From contig OW240916.1 of assembly GCA_933207985.1 (NCBI GenBank), forward strand, positions 131,949,464-132,013,463: DNA of 64,000 nt, written 5' to 3'. A model generated the notes under the pieces. That model made no database searches, was not told the origin of the DNA, and saw only the letters and a list, made by a program, of their open reading frames with translations. This stretch comes from Pelobates cultripes. Its lineage: Eukaryota; Chordata; Amphibia; Anura; Pelobatidae. The position numbers were made by a program, and so were the translations under genes. Positions 1 to 11,900 of this stretch are shown here, piece after piece (within the stretch, counting starts at the first letter, position 1; each line of letters begins with the position of its first letter).

Positions 1-416
1 ATAGTTCGGGCAAGTTTGTTCAGAAATTGGAGGAAAAAAACATACTGACAACCTGTAATAAAAATGTGCACACAATAAAACGTATAGTAAACGTTTAATG
101 ATACACTAAAATGTTACGTATACCAGTAATTCCCCTAAATTGAATGTTTATGATTAACACCTTGCCTTCATAAATATTTTCTAAAAATGGTTATAATACC
201 TTGCTAATGGGTATTGGTAAGGAAATTGCTGGTATTTTCTAGGATGAATATTTTCTAAAATGCCATTGGAATGCAATCATAATTTTATAACAAAAAATCT
301 ATATGTGCAAATCATGCACACAATGACTATGTGAATGAATGAATATTGCTGAAGTCAAGCATCTATATGGTATAGGGCAGGGGTAGGCACTTTGGCACTC
401 CAGATGTTGTGTTACT

Positions 417-650
417 TAATCCACCAATCAGAGTGTTATGAGTCAAATTACACAGCGTGGGAAAATTCCAAAGAACTTTCCCACGCTGTGTAAAATGACA
501 CAGAGCACTCTGATTGGTGGATTTCAATCCGACCAATCAGAGTGCTGCGACAGGTAAATGTAGAGACTTACCTGTCAGTCTCTTCATTTACCTGTCAGAG
601 CACTCTGATTGGATGGCTTAAACCCACCAATCAGAGTGCTCTGAACCTAA
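417..650. repeat. Alternating inverted repeats with five CCAAT/ATTGG motifs
   Basis: CCACCAATCAGAGTG-type words occur at about 421, 530 and 624, with inverses (CACTCTGATTGG) near 503 and 602. They enclose the smaller hairpins TTACACAGCGTGGGAAA/TTTCCCACGCTGTGTAA and CATTTACCTGTC with its inverse. It is probably the terminal or promoter region of a non-autonomous element that continues to about 1900. Confidence 0.85.
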
Positions 651-651
651 T

Positions 652-693
652 TGCAGGGCGGGGCAAGGCTTTATAAGCCTTCCCCCGCCCTGC
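652..693. promoter_or_regulatory. GC-box/TATA palindrome, promoter-like
   Basis: An almost perfect palindrome, TGCAGGGCGGGGCAAGGC / GCCTTCCCCCGCCCTGCA, with TTTATAA at its centre (about 670-676). It follows the five CCAAT boxes. This resembles a Pol II promoter carried by a transposable element; activity is not shown by the sequence. Confidence 0.45.
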
Positions 694-944
694 AGAGCTC
701 CGTCTACGCGGAGCCCTTGACGGGTGATGATGGATTTTTTTTTTTGTGCTCGTTTTTTTATTTATTTTTTAAAGTGCGTCGGTTATTATGGCTTTTTATT
801 TGGCCTTTTTTGGGCTGAAAAAAAGATTTTAGAAGAAAGAAAACATCAAATGGTAAGTTTTTTTTTTTTTTTCAGGTACTAAGTTAAATGGTCCCCCCTC
901 ATTATGTTTAGGGTGAGGGGGGTAGGTAGGGGTTAATTTTTGGG

Positions 945-1510
945 GGGAGGGGAGTGACTAGGGGTTTGGGGACCCCTAGTCACCCGGGGGAGGGAAGGTT
1001 ATTTTTTTTATTTAGGGCCCCCACCCTAATTAGTATTTTAGGGCCCCCACCCAGGGGGGAGGACATTAAGTCCTCCCCCTCATTCTAATTTAGGGCCCCC
1101 ACCCACCACTCAGGGGTGGGGGCAAGGGGGAGGACATTAAGTTCCCCCACCTAATTAGTATTTTAGGGCCCCCACCCACTGCTCAGGGGTGGGGGCCAGG
1201 GTGGAAGACATTAGGTCCCCCCTAATTAGTATTTAGGGCCCCCGCCCACCGCTCAGGGGTGGGGTCAGGGGGGACGACATTAGGTGTCCCCCCTTATTCT
1301 AATTTTGGGCCACCACCCACCGCTCAGTGGTTGGGGCCAGGGGGGAGGACATTAGGACCCCCCCAATTAGTTTTTAGGGCCCCCACCACTCAGGGGTGGG
1401 GGCTGTGGGGGGGCAACAGGTCCCCCCCCATTATTTTACTTTAGGGCCTCCAACCACCGCTCAGGGGTGGGGGCCGGGGGGGCAATAGGCCCCCCTTTAG
1501 TTTAAAAGCC
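945..1510. repeat. G/C-rich tandem repeat, 60-80-bp units with internal inverted arms
   Basis: About eight variable units containing TTTAGGGCCCCCACCCACC, GCTCAGGGGTGGGGGC and GAGGACATTAGGTCCCCCC. Within each unit GGCCCCCACCC pairs with GGGTGGGGGCC. Runs of four or more G recur on both strands, so it has strong quadruplex and hairpin potential. Confidence 0.88.
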
Positions 1511-1606
1511 CCACTTGTGTGTCACGGGTCGGAGCTCGGGATGGGGACCCATTTAAAAAAAAAATAATAGATATGCCCCTACTCACGGTATAATTTTTAC
1601 TTAGTA

Positions 1607-1702
1607 TTAGTAAATTTGGCTGAAAGACCAATTTAGGTCTTTCAGCCTTTTGGTAGATAACTCCCTAATACCGTGGGAATTAGGGAGTTATCTACCAAGC
1701 GG
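1607..1702. repeat. Two adjacent hairpins
   Basis: GGCTGAAAGACC/GGTCTTTCAGCC at about 1617-1649, directly followed by TTGGTAGATAACTCCCTAAT and its exact inverse ATTAGGGAGTTATCTACCAA (about 1650-1700). Confidence 0.85.
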
Positions 1703-1711
1703 CTGCAAGAG

Positions 1712-1870
1712 AAGTTCCGAAATTTCGAATTCCCGAAGTGTCGAAGTGCCGAAGTTGCCGAAGAGCCGAATTGCCGAGGTCCCGAAGTTCAGAAATTACC
1801 GAATATCTGAAGTGTCGAAGTGGCGAAATTACCGAATTTCCGAAGTGCCAGAGTTGCCGAAGTTGGGGAT
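1712..1870. repeat. Degenerate CCGAAGT array
   Basis: About 18 copies of (C)CGAA(G/A)T at a 7-10-bp spacing, with variants CCGAATT and TCGAAGT. It directly follows the hairpin pair. The open frame through it (SEVPKLPK-like peptide repeat) is a product of the array. Confidence 0.85.
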
Positions 1871-4525
1871 TTTGAACATCCTCTAATGTCTATCATAGGG
1901 AAGAATTGAATTCAATGCTTAGGTATGAAAAACATTTGATTCGATGGATGAGAAGCATTGGATTGAACGAGAAGATGAAGAGGAGATAGCCTCTAGAAAG
2001 ACGTTCCAGGAGGCAAAGTGGGCAGCTGCATGGAGCAAGTCTCAGCACTCCAAAAAGGTAAATTAAAATTGTGACCGTGGCTGGTTCCCTTATTTACCAC
2101 TATAATGTCTTAAAGCATAGAGCTTAGCAGGGCTAACCATACAGATATCTTAGCCATAATTTTATATAGTTAGTAAGAGATCCTCTATTTAACATATATA
2201 AATAATTGAGAATACAATCTAAAATAAGGATTGCCTTGGAAGCAATAAAGTTTTATCTTTTAGATATTTATTATATAAAAATATAAATATAGACATATAA
2301 AATCCATTACAATAATTTATAGCAGAGTTTATAAGATTAAACTAAATGCTTGAAATATCATTAATATATTAACATACCATCCTTAACATGTCATGTCATT
2401 TTAAGATGAAGCAGCGTCTGTCTCCAAGTCTTTCCTCTGTCCCTTAACATTTAAAAGTACACCTATTTATACCTTAGGTGTCTCCATTTTAGGGTTACCG
2501 TAGTTCATATATGAAAAAGTAACACTTCTTTTACTTTTATTCATTTTAGAACCTCTTGGCAAAAATACAAGGCCATAACTAAAAGGTGTATACGTCATGG
2601 AAATTTTCCTGACTTAGGTCAAGATGGCATCTTAAAGTCTGAACATCTTTATCTATTTAGGGTTACCACAGTATATTATGTACTGAAAGAGTCGTAGCAT
2701 AGCCTTGAAGCTTGTTAATGCATTATTGTTATTGTATTTCGTCTGGGACAAAATGGCGCAAACATATTATGCACTGAAGGTAAGTATGAGGTTTTTACTT
2801 AAAGAAACATGTATGAAAAACAATATGTTCAATTTCTAACACCTTGTCAGGTTGCAATATCTCTAAACGACAAAGTACACAGTTTGAGGAATACAATATT
2901 TCATTCTAAAACTTGTAATATTTGCATTTGCCTATAACAAAACATCTTTAAAATTACATTTAGGCAAGCCTTGAATCTAAACAAGGAGTAGAACACTAGG
3001 AATATATGTTTGAATTGTATAATCAAAAACTTAAAGGGATATATAACATGTTCTTCTTTTTTTTTTTCTTGCCTAACACCATGAGACTTCAATTAGCTAA
3101 TACTTGTTTGGAGAATAAACAAATAAGGCCAATACCGTAAGTTGTAAGATTGTTTGTCCAGTCATCATGTCAGCTTTTAGTATAAATATACGGACACTTT
3201 CTCTATGCATAACTGTATTGGTTATCAATTGCTTGCAAGCTTTACACATCCATTACACTGCATATTGTTTTGGAGCTTTATAACTAAAACAATATCACTA
3301 TAGTTGTAAATATAGGTAGCATGGAGATAGGAATCTCTATGAAAATAAATATAAAAGTTATCTCGGAGTAATTATTTACTTTAGGATTTATTAATTTACA
3401 TAAGCAAAGTTACATGTTTTCCTGCTGCACTTATCAAAAGCAAATCATAAATGTGTTTGTTATAAATGCCCAAAATAATTATTTAACAGACCTTGCCTAC
3501 ACGGGTGATATTGGTATATATTTTAATGTGGTCATCTGTTCACCTTGTATTGGACACTGTCATGGTAAATAGAGAATTGTTAGAATTCAAAGTAAACTAG
3601 AATTTAATATTAAAGGAGCCATATCCTTAGAGAATGTTTCGCTGTGATTCAATACTGCAACATCTAGTTTCAAATCAGGAGACTAGTCTCTCAAAGTGGA
3701 GGATATGGAATTGTTAGAAAAGAGGGCTCTTCTAGTAGCCCTCAAGTCTCATGGGTAATTTGACTATAAATGAGGGAATATTAGCCTGGCTTTAAATCAA
3801 GTCTAAGTTACCTACATATATGCTTTATTACACAATGAGTTAGAACATCATGTTCTGTCCCCTTTTTAGGTTTGATACATCTTCTTTAAAACAAACCAAA
3901 CATTATAAGAACCATCAATATTATCGCCACTTCCCGTGCTATTCAGATGATTTTCACATGATGGGCAAGTATTGGCATGGTGTAGGAACTGTGGTATTCT
4001 GCAGAGGAATCTTAAATGTACCATTCAATTATTTCATTATTTTCAATACTACAGTGGTAACACTGTTTGCATTAAATGTTTGTCCTGTAAGGTGGCAATT
4101 TTGAGACCAGGCTAGACAGTTTTTATGAGGACTGGATGTGTGCCAATATAGTGTTTGTTTCCTTTTAATCTTTGCTGTTAATGCAGAAAAAGTATAGAAA
4201 GGGACAATAAGTTACCTTGCAGACGTTGTCTGTGTTACGATGAAGCCCAGCCTGCCTTAGTAACTATTTGCCTGTGTAGGATTCATTTTATACTTTGTTT
4301 CCATGCATGCATTCCCTTTTAGTCTTTATTACTCCCATAAACATTATTACATTTCTTTCAAGTACTACAGTATTTTCTGTTGTTAAAGACTATAGAATAG
4401 AATCAGACAGAAGAGATCAGCGACCTCAGCAAGGCTTTACAGAAGAGATCAGTGACCTTAGGAAATTCAATGCTAATATTTTGTACAAAGTTTGGTAAGG
4501 CCAGTCCTTTTTTCAGTGAGATTTC

Positions 4526-4645
4526 CTCAGAGATATCTGTTGTGCCTTTGTGACCGTCTGCTTAAATAGGCCTTCTTGATTGCACAATGCCGATCTCTTG
4601 GGGTTCCATGCAGACAGTCACAAAGGCACAACAGATACCCCTGAG
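4526..4645. repeat. Inverted repeat next to a GAAACGCGTTGG motif
   Basis: The arms ATCTGTTGTGCCTTTGTGAC (left) and GTCACAAAGGCACAACAGAT (right) are separated by about 50 bp. They are followed by CTGAGGAAGTCCCACGGATG and AAACGCGTTGG (4641-4671). It is part of the older repeat split by the hAT at 4780-5905. Confidence 0.8.
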
Positions 4646-4907
4646 GAAGTCCCACGGATGAAACGCGTTGGATATATAGAGTTTTCATGTTTTTATTCAT
4701 GAAAACCATTTTATCTTTTTTGCTATTATTTTGTTTGCCGTGAAGTTTTTCCATTGGCAGCTGTTATCCTACTTACACCCAGGGGCGTATTAGCCGCGAG
4801 GCAAACAAGGCATTTGCCTTGGGCGGCATTTTTCAGGGGGCGGCAAAAAACGCCGCCCCCCAAATGCCTTGTTAGCCTCGCGGCTAACTGACATCCCAGG
4901 CGGTCGG

Positions 4908-5099
4908 GCAGGCGGGCGGCTGGCGAGGGAGCACTTCCTATGAGCTGGCTGCTCAGCTCCCTCGCGCACCGCAGAGTGAGGCTGGGAGCCGGAAGATGAC
5001 GTCATCTTCCGGCTCCCAGCCTCACTCTGCAGCTGGCGCGCGAGGGAGCTGAGCAGCCAGCTCATAGGAAGTGCTCCCTCGCCAGCCGCCCGCCTGACC
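4908..5099. repeat. Near-perfect 190-bp palindrome centred on a CRE-like site
   Basis: The two arms of about 95 bp match with only a small mismatch or indel near 4968 and 5035. The centre, between 5000 and 5001, reads GATGACGTCATC and is flanked by CCGGAAG and CTTCCGG. It is part of the hAT element at 4780-5905 and could fold into a long cruciform. The perfect TGACGTCA octamer is a CREB/ATF consensus and CCGGAAG an ETS consensus. Whether either is used is unknown. Confidence 0.9.
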
Positions 5100-5189
5100 T
5101 GCAGCCACCGGACCACCAGGGAGAGAGACCCGCCCCCCCAGCACTCCCAAAAGGTAAGGAGGTTGGGGGGGGATTTAAATTAAAAAAAA

Positions 5190-5825
5190 AAGTTAATGTG
5201 TGTTTGTGTTTGACTGTGTGTGTGTGTGTCTGACTGTGTTTGTGTATGTGTGTGTGTGTGTGACTGTGTGTGTGTGTGTCTGACTGTGTTTGTGAGTGTG
5301 TGTGTGTTTGTGTCTGACTGTGTTTGTGTATGTGTGTGTGTGTGTGTGACTGTGTGTGTTTGTGTCTGACTGTTTGTGTCTGTGTATGTGTCTGACTGTG
5401 TGTGTGTATGTGTCTGACTGTGTGTGTGTGTGTGTTTGTCTGTGTGTGTGTTTGTGTCTCACTGTGTTTGTGTGTTTGTGAGTGTTTGTGTGTGTGTGTG
5501 TTTGTGTCTGACTGTGTTTGTGTCTGTGTATGTGTCTGTGTGTGTGTTTGTGTCTGACTGTTTGTGTCTGACTGTGTGTGTGTGTTTGTGTCTGACTGTG
5601 TTTGTGTGTTTGTGAGTGAGTGTGTGTGTGTGTGTTTGTGTCTGACTGTGTGTCTGACTGTGTGTGTGTGTGTGTCTGACTGTGTGTGTGTGTGTCTGAC
5701 TGTGTGTGTTTGTGTCTGACTGTGTGTGTCTCTGACTGTGTGTGTTTTTGTCTGACTGTGTTTGTGTCTGTGTATGTGTCTGACTGTGTGTGTGTGTGTG
5801 TGTGTTTGTGTCTGACTGTGTGTGT
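5190..5825. repeat. TG-rich minisatellite (TGTGTGTTTGTGTCTGACTG-type units)
   Basis: About 640 bp of variable units built from (TG)n, TTTGTG and TCTGACTG, roughly 20-45 bp each. It is strand-asymmetric (G and T only, apart from the TCTGAC words). The long open frames on both strands are by-products of the repeat. It lies wholly within the hAT element at 4780-5905. Confidence 0.92.
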
Positions 5826-7435
5826 ATTTAGAAGGTGGGGCGGGGGGAGGGGGGCGCCTGAGTTTTGTCCTGCCTAGGGCAGCACAAAACCAGGATACAC
5901 CACTGCTTACACCTCTTTGTCAACCTGGAGTGGAGATATGCTGTTTGATGCTGGCTTTTCTGTAAGTTGATTACTTGTTGAAGAAATATTGCTACCAAAC
6001 TCTCTGCACTATTCTTTTGTTCCTTTCCCTTCCATACATACAACAAGAGGAAGGTCCATCCTAAGTGAAGACATATCCTTATACAGGTGCCCCATATATG
6101 AGGAGACAAGCCTGGAATTTTAATCATATTGAATAAAATTAGTCATCTCCGACCCTGTTTCCCTTGACTTTATTTGCCATTACTTTATTGCACTATGCTT
6201 TGACTTTTATTGCAGATATTATATATTGGTGTCAAGTCTGTGTCATATTCATCTACTATCCTGTTTTATGTAGGTTGTATTTATATTTGTTTAATTTCTC
6301 CATGGGGTAACCACAGTGTGTTATTATTTTTTTGAATGTTTATTTTTAGTTGTGGGTGTTGTTTTGAGGGGACACCCTGTTAGGAGGATTTTTTTTTCAC
6401 TTTTCCATACACTACTCCATTTTCGTGGTTATCACTTTTGCTGTGTGTGTACATTGCCTGGCTTATTCTGAGCCTGAATTCCAAAATCCCGACAAATAGC
6501 GTGTCGAAATTACCCCGAAATTACCCCATATGCAATTGCATGGTTTTTCCACAATCAGCATGGGGCAATTGGGACTTTAGTGAATAACCTTGTTTATTAC
6601 TATCTTGGCTTTTCGAAGCTCTAGTTTGTAAATTTGATTTTCAGTTTACTATTCATTATTAAATACATTTTATCTATTTAATTGAGCTGTTCTGAAAGTT
6701 CTCATAAACCCTTGTTTTGGGCTATTTTGCTTAGGACTTGGGTCTCCCTAAACTAGTAAACACTTTCATGCTTTATTAATATCCATGGCACTCTTTGTCC
6801 TCTTAGACTTTTTAGCATTTCAAATATCATGTTTCACTTATCTTAATACGTAATGTTGTGAAATCCATTTCTAAAAGAAACTGCTTCTTGTTTTTCAGTA
6901 GTTTTTATATGAATTGAAATTGATAGTTTTTATTGTCATTTATTTATATTTGTGATCTGCATGTCCGTATGAAGTGAAAGTGACATATGAAACAGATGAA
7001 AATGATGTGGAGTGATTATTCGTATATCTGTCACCATTTCTGTATAAAAATTACACGTTTCCACTCTCATTGCATTGAGTATTTTATGTTGTTTTAGATT
7101 CTTTCTTAATAAATTCTATACATGTAATTATATATTATTCTTATAATAATAATAATATAATTAATATGATTTATAAATGAAATCTATAAACAGACCATAG
7201 ATTCGAGAGGTAAGGATGAGGGCCATTGACAAAATAATGGGCAGTGGGTTCAACCAAAATGATTTTTTTCAGAGCCGATGCTAATACAGATTATCCGTCA
7301 CTTTTTGGACCGATTTCCTATAACTGGTGCCAATATTCTATACATACAAAGTTTTGAAAACGCAACATGATTTTCTACACAAATCTGGCATTAATTAAAC
7401 ATGATGACAGCAATCACCATCCTGTCACTCTCAGG

Positions 7436-7535
7436 CAACTAGTACATGCTGAGATCAGTTAGCTCCCAGCATGTACAGTGCTGTTACTGATAGGAGTGTG
7501 ATCATTGTCAACACTATTACTCCTATCATACTCAG
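7436..7535. repeat. Pair of hairpins (probable MITE remnant)
   Basis: GTACATGCTG/CAGCATGTAC at 7442-7477, followed by TGATAGGAGTG and ATTACTCCTATCA at 7488-7530. No terminal repeats or target duplication could be fixed. Confidence 0.55.
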
Positions 7536-8794
7536 TCAGCCACCCCAGTACGTTACGGTAGATTATTCACTGTCTCATTTTCCTGCCTAGAGTGGAGCTC
7601 CACATGTGGGGACTCACAAAAATTTGGTTTTCAGTTTACGTGAGTTCAGCACAGGGCGCCTCATTGACCGGTGGCTTGAGTTTCCAGATGTTGTAGAAGG
7701 CGTGTGGTGGCTGGGAGAGCTAAATTTGTTAAGCTATCTCTAATATCGATAAATTACAAGAATGATACAAATAATCCAAATATTTTTTGCCTTTTCATTA
7801 TTTTAAACTAAAATTTGAAAATATTTTGACAATGCTTCACACCTGTCAGGTTAATGAATGAACCCTATAAATTTGGTGGGATTTTGTATAGCTTTTTCAA
7901 AAAGTAGGTCTGGTGTGAGATCTGTTAGCAACACTCTAGCATCTAGCCCATGCCAAAATGTTGTGGAAATGACTTCTTGAAAGACAAACAAGGAAAAAGC
8001 AGTGGTAAAGGCACAATGCCACATAGGTTTTAGCAACGATTGGGACTAAGGTAATCTATTAGAAATGGAAAACCAAAATAAAATATAAAAAATGGCTAGG
8101 AGTCCTAATCCTGTCTTTTCTTTCCTTGGTATTATGCCATCCCTTGAAAGATACACGCAGGCTTTTTTTTCCTGGAAGCTAAAAAGTACTAGAACATTCC
8201 TATTAATTAGCTGCCTTGAACTAATGAAAAGAGGAAAACTCAAAAGAGAAATGCCTTGCTCTTTGTGATAAGTGTAAAACTTTGTGAACAATGCAGTTTT
8301 CAAATATTTGGGGCTATTTGTATGGTTTTCCCATGGCTGGTTTCTCTGTGACTCTGCAAAATGAGAGAAGCACAAGTGCAATTCGTTATACGACAATGAG
8401 GGGGATAAGATTTCAAGATTTTGGAAGAGACCACTAAATGCAATTTAAAGAATTTGTGTAGCAAAGGTCGACAGTTTTAAAGGGGTTTTTCCCGGTGCCC
8501 AAAGAGTCTTAGATAGACAAATTCATGATACACTCTCAGGTGTCTGTGTCTAAAAGTGAGTTAAGTAAAGAGAGATAAGAAGAACAAAAAAACAATATTT
8601 CTGTTGTCTCTTCCAATGCGTACCTTGGCTGTGCCATGGCTGAACTAGCTTGTGCTGTTGCCCACCCCATGTGTTCCCTGTTAAGGGTCTATAATATGTA
8701 GGGATTTCGAAAAATACCCCTTTCTGTCTCGTTAGAGATGTTATCTTTTAGCTGAAAGAAACAAGATGAATTGTTAATGTAGGACTTTTCTAAG

Positions 8795-8905
8795 AGGCTT
8801 TGCCTTGACGTGGCAGGTGAGCTTGTACTTAAATTCCCATTGGAGTAATACTAAAAAATCTCCAATTATTTAAATATGTATAGGGATTTTGGAATAGTGC
8901 ACAAA
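8795..8905 (+). repeat. Dispersed repeat, copy 1
   Basis: AGAGGCTTTGCCTTGACGTG, GCAGGTGAGCTTGTACTTAA, and TTATTTAAATATGTATAGGG match the stretch at 14723-14832 in the same orientation with moderate divergence. I do not recognise the family. Confidence 0.7.
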
Positions 8906-11900
8906 TAACTATTTTCTTTGGGTTTTGTTGTATGTATTGGGATGTTGTGTACTATAGTCATTGCTGCTGCCCATGAGTAGTGGGAGTTTGTGCACAGCCT
9001 TAATTTTGTATATTTAGATTGTGATGTCATTTGCTAAATCTTTTATCTGTTTAAAAGAAAACGGAGTATTACGGCAATAAACGGTTAACACAAGTGATAT
9101 GTGTGTTTTACTTTTTTATTTAGTAGTGACATTTACAGACGTTTCCCCTTTAAATTTGTGAAAAAACATTCTCTCACTGTTTTTTTTTACCACCACTTAA
9201 TTTTTGGAGCTTTGCATATGTGAACCAGAGCTGTGTCACAGTGATGACCCCCAGCAGGTTGAAACCACTGTCTGTGTATACAAACCTATGCTTTGGTCCA
9301 AAAATGATATTTAAAGGAGCAGGCTATTGCTACAGTGTAAATGGAGTGCCATAGAAATGTTAGCAAGGACTCTAAAAAAGTGGAAATTCTTTGTATGCCT
9401 TTTTGCCAACCACAGTTGTTTGGTACAGTAAAATATCTAGCTATCCCATGTAATGAACACATTTTAAATATTCACTGTTTAAATTTTTTAAATAAATTGT
9501 TTACATTTAATCAGTAAAGGAGTACTTTTTAGCTGGTAGAGCATCTGGTGGGTATGTTAGCATTTTATCTGCAAGTTATCCAGACTGTCCCTTTAAACAG
9601 ATAGTAATTCCAGGCATGTTACAAGCTTTCAGCAAGGCTTTCTAAGCTAATATTTATTGATATTTAACGAAGCATACAACTTCCAAACGAAGCATGAAAT
9701 CAATAGGTAACCTTATTAACTGAACATTAAAATCATGTCTACATATATAGTCTGGAATGGATATTTTTGTATGTTTTCTTTTCAATATTTGTATTGAGAC
9801 ATATATAATAAATGCAATAATTTACATTTTCATATAATAAATCCTACTACTGTCAGGCAGTTGAAGGCAGTTAAAATAAGTGTATATGAGACAGGAATTA
9901 CAAAATAAGAAGCAGTCACTGGGTCTCCGGTATGAGATTACTCTACCTTTCCCCAATTATTAAACAGTAGGTGGAGGTGAACTCACTTTTAATATTAAAT
10001 AGTGAAGTTCCCATAATTACCCAATAAACAATACTTTCCAGTACCTTCACCCAGTATTTTGCTTCAGCAGAGCTCCCTGCAGGTATTGGGGGCTGGGGCC
10101 CGCCAAGGAACCTTTGAGTGGGTGGACCTCCTTTTCCAGAAGGGCCCGTCATGGCCCCACACACCCTATCCTGATTTCATCCTCCCTATTTTTTTGAGTT
10201 ATGCAGTATTAGATGTATATGGATTAGGGGAACTACTTAGAGAATTATTCACAAAACTTTGAATTGCAGAAAGTGACAATCGGAATAACCAACTTCAGGT
10301 AAAAAAAACTGATTTGGAAAAATTCTACAGTTGATCTATAGTCACAGCTTTACTGTATTAGACTACGTATGTTGTCATTTTAATTTTCAGTTGCTGTCGT
10401 TTGGAATTCATTGAATTTTTTTTTATTTGTTTTGGAATTATTTAGCATATTAACCCAAATGTTCTTTAGTATATGAATTCTAAAAAACCTTAGCATAATG
10501 ACGATTTAGGTACAAATTACAATACAGTTAGCTGGAAAGCTGGTGCCATTCATGTACTTAATGGAAATAGCAGCTCTTTGCAGACCTACCACTTGAAAAA
10601 GGCCTTAACTAGAAGTATAGATCACACTTTTGTCTGCTTCCCACAAGTCACATTACTGTTTAAGGTGTTTTGCAGAATATATTTTGTTTTATTAATAATT
10701 TACAATAGAAGATAGGTTCACAGAGATAGTTTGTGTGTAGATTGGGTACTAAATAAATAGGTTCAGAACCTTGGTTCGATAGGGATTGCGACCTAACTAT
10801 TGCCTGATTGCCAGCCCAGAAAAAAAAGGTAGTTTTCTCTTTGAATGTCTTGTGTGTATATGGTCACAGTTTTCCATTTTATGGAAAGAGTATACTTTGT
10901 TGAACTGTGGAAAGAGCTGAGTTTGTCAGTTCTCAACAAAATCTCATGGAATAAATCATCTCTCAATTATTAGTCACTGTATGCAAAGTCATGATGTGAC
11001 TTAAACTGGGGTTTCTTGTGGTGTGTACAACTCTTATAGAAAATAACTCATTACGTGAAAGGCCCCATTAATCTTGAAAAAAGAAAACACTTGGTTCTTT
11101 CATAATGCTGATGATGTAAAATTAGGCATCAAATAGATCTGATAATAAATGTTTCAATTTAAGATAATGGAAAAACACAAAGAGAGGTGGTGGAATTAAA
11201 AGCAGGAAATGCATGCTTCCCATGTTTCCCTATTCAGGAGGGATAGTCCCTATTTTGGCCCAAATCCTTTTGTCACTCTTGTCCATCAGAATGTCACTGT
11301 TTTATCGGAGCTCCATATTATTGGTGTATCTGAGTATATCTTCAGATATAAAAGACACATAGTACACATAGGGTGGTACTATATCAACACCAAATAATTT
11401 CGTTTTTGGATTGCACTCAAAAAATTAGGTAATTCTAGACACATCCACCAAATTGCAGGTAAGAGGCTTCACATACGTGTATCTTGGAATGTAGAGACCC
11501 TCAAAAATGGAGAAAGAAATGCAACATACTGTGTAATGTATGAAAACGCAAAAACTTTAATTTAGATTGCACTTACAAAGCTGTGCATAAAAAAGCTTGT
11601 CATCATATATATGGTATTTGCAGGCTATCAAACGATCTTCCCATGCAATTCTGGTTATCCAGGTACTAAATACAAATAAACAAAGATATAATCAGTGTAA
11701 AATAAAATATAAATGAAAATGCTGTAACTTTCCAACGCTTATTTTTCGCACTGTACCGACTTCTTCATGAGAAAAAAACAGAGTACTATCTCTCCCAACT
11801 TTGTGGTTTTCAACCAATTAAAGGGGGTGTAATTATTGGCAATGTGCAACCCAGTTGAAGAAGCCAGTGCAGTGTAGACACAAAACACAAATGACTATGT

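Larger units (their letters stand above)
4780..5905. mobile_element. Non-autonomous hAT element with giant GC palindrome and TG minisatellite
   Basis: Bounded by perfect 8-bp direct repeats CTTACACC at 4772-4779 and 5906-5913. The termini are CAGGGGCGTA on the left and TACACCACTG on the right, imperfect inverted repeats of hAT type. The interior has a GCCGCC-rich hairpin near 4800-4885, a roughly 190-bp palindrome at 4908-5099, and then a minisatellite to about 5825. There is no transposase. It has split an older repeat whose halves are at about 4513-4771 and 5914 onward. Confidence 0.93.

Noticed and set aside
5193..5877. His/Thr- and Cys/Val-rich open frames
   Set aside because: Translations of the TG minisatellite in both orientations.
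8046..8396. 116-codon minus-strand frame
   Set aside because: No recognisable motif, low-complexity neighbourhood and no promoter or splice evidence, so a chance open frame is likely.
10059..10262. 67-codon frame with balanced composition
   Set aside because: No family resemblance and no splice sites in phase with GLIS3; the opposite strand is open over the same stretch.
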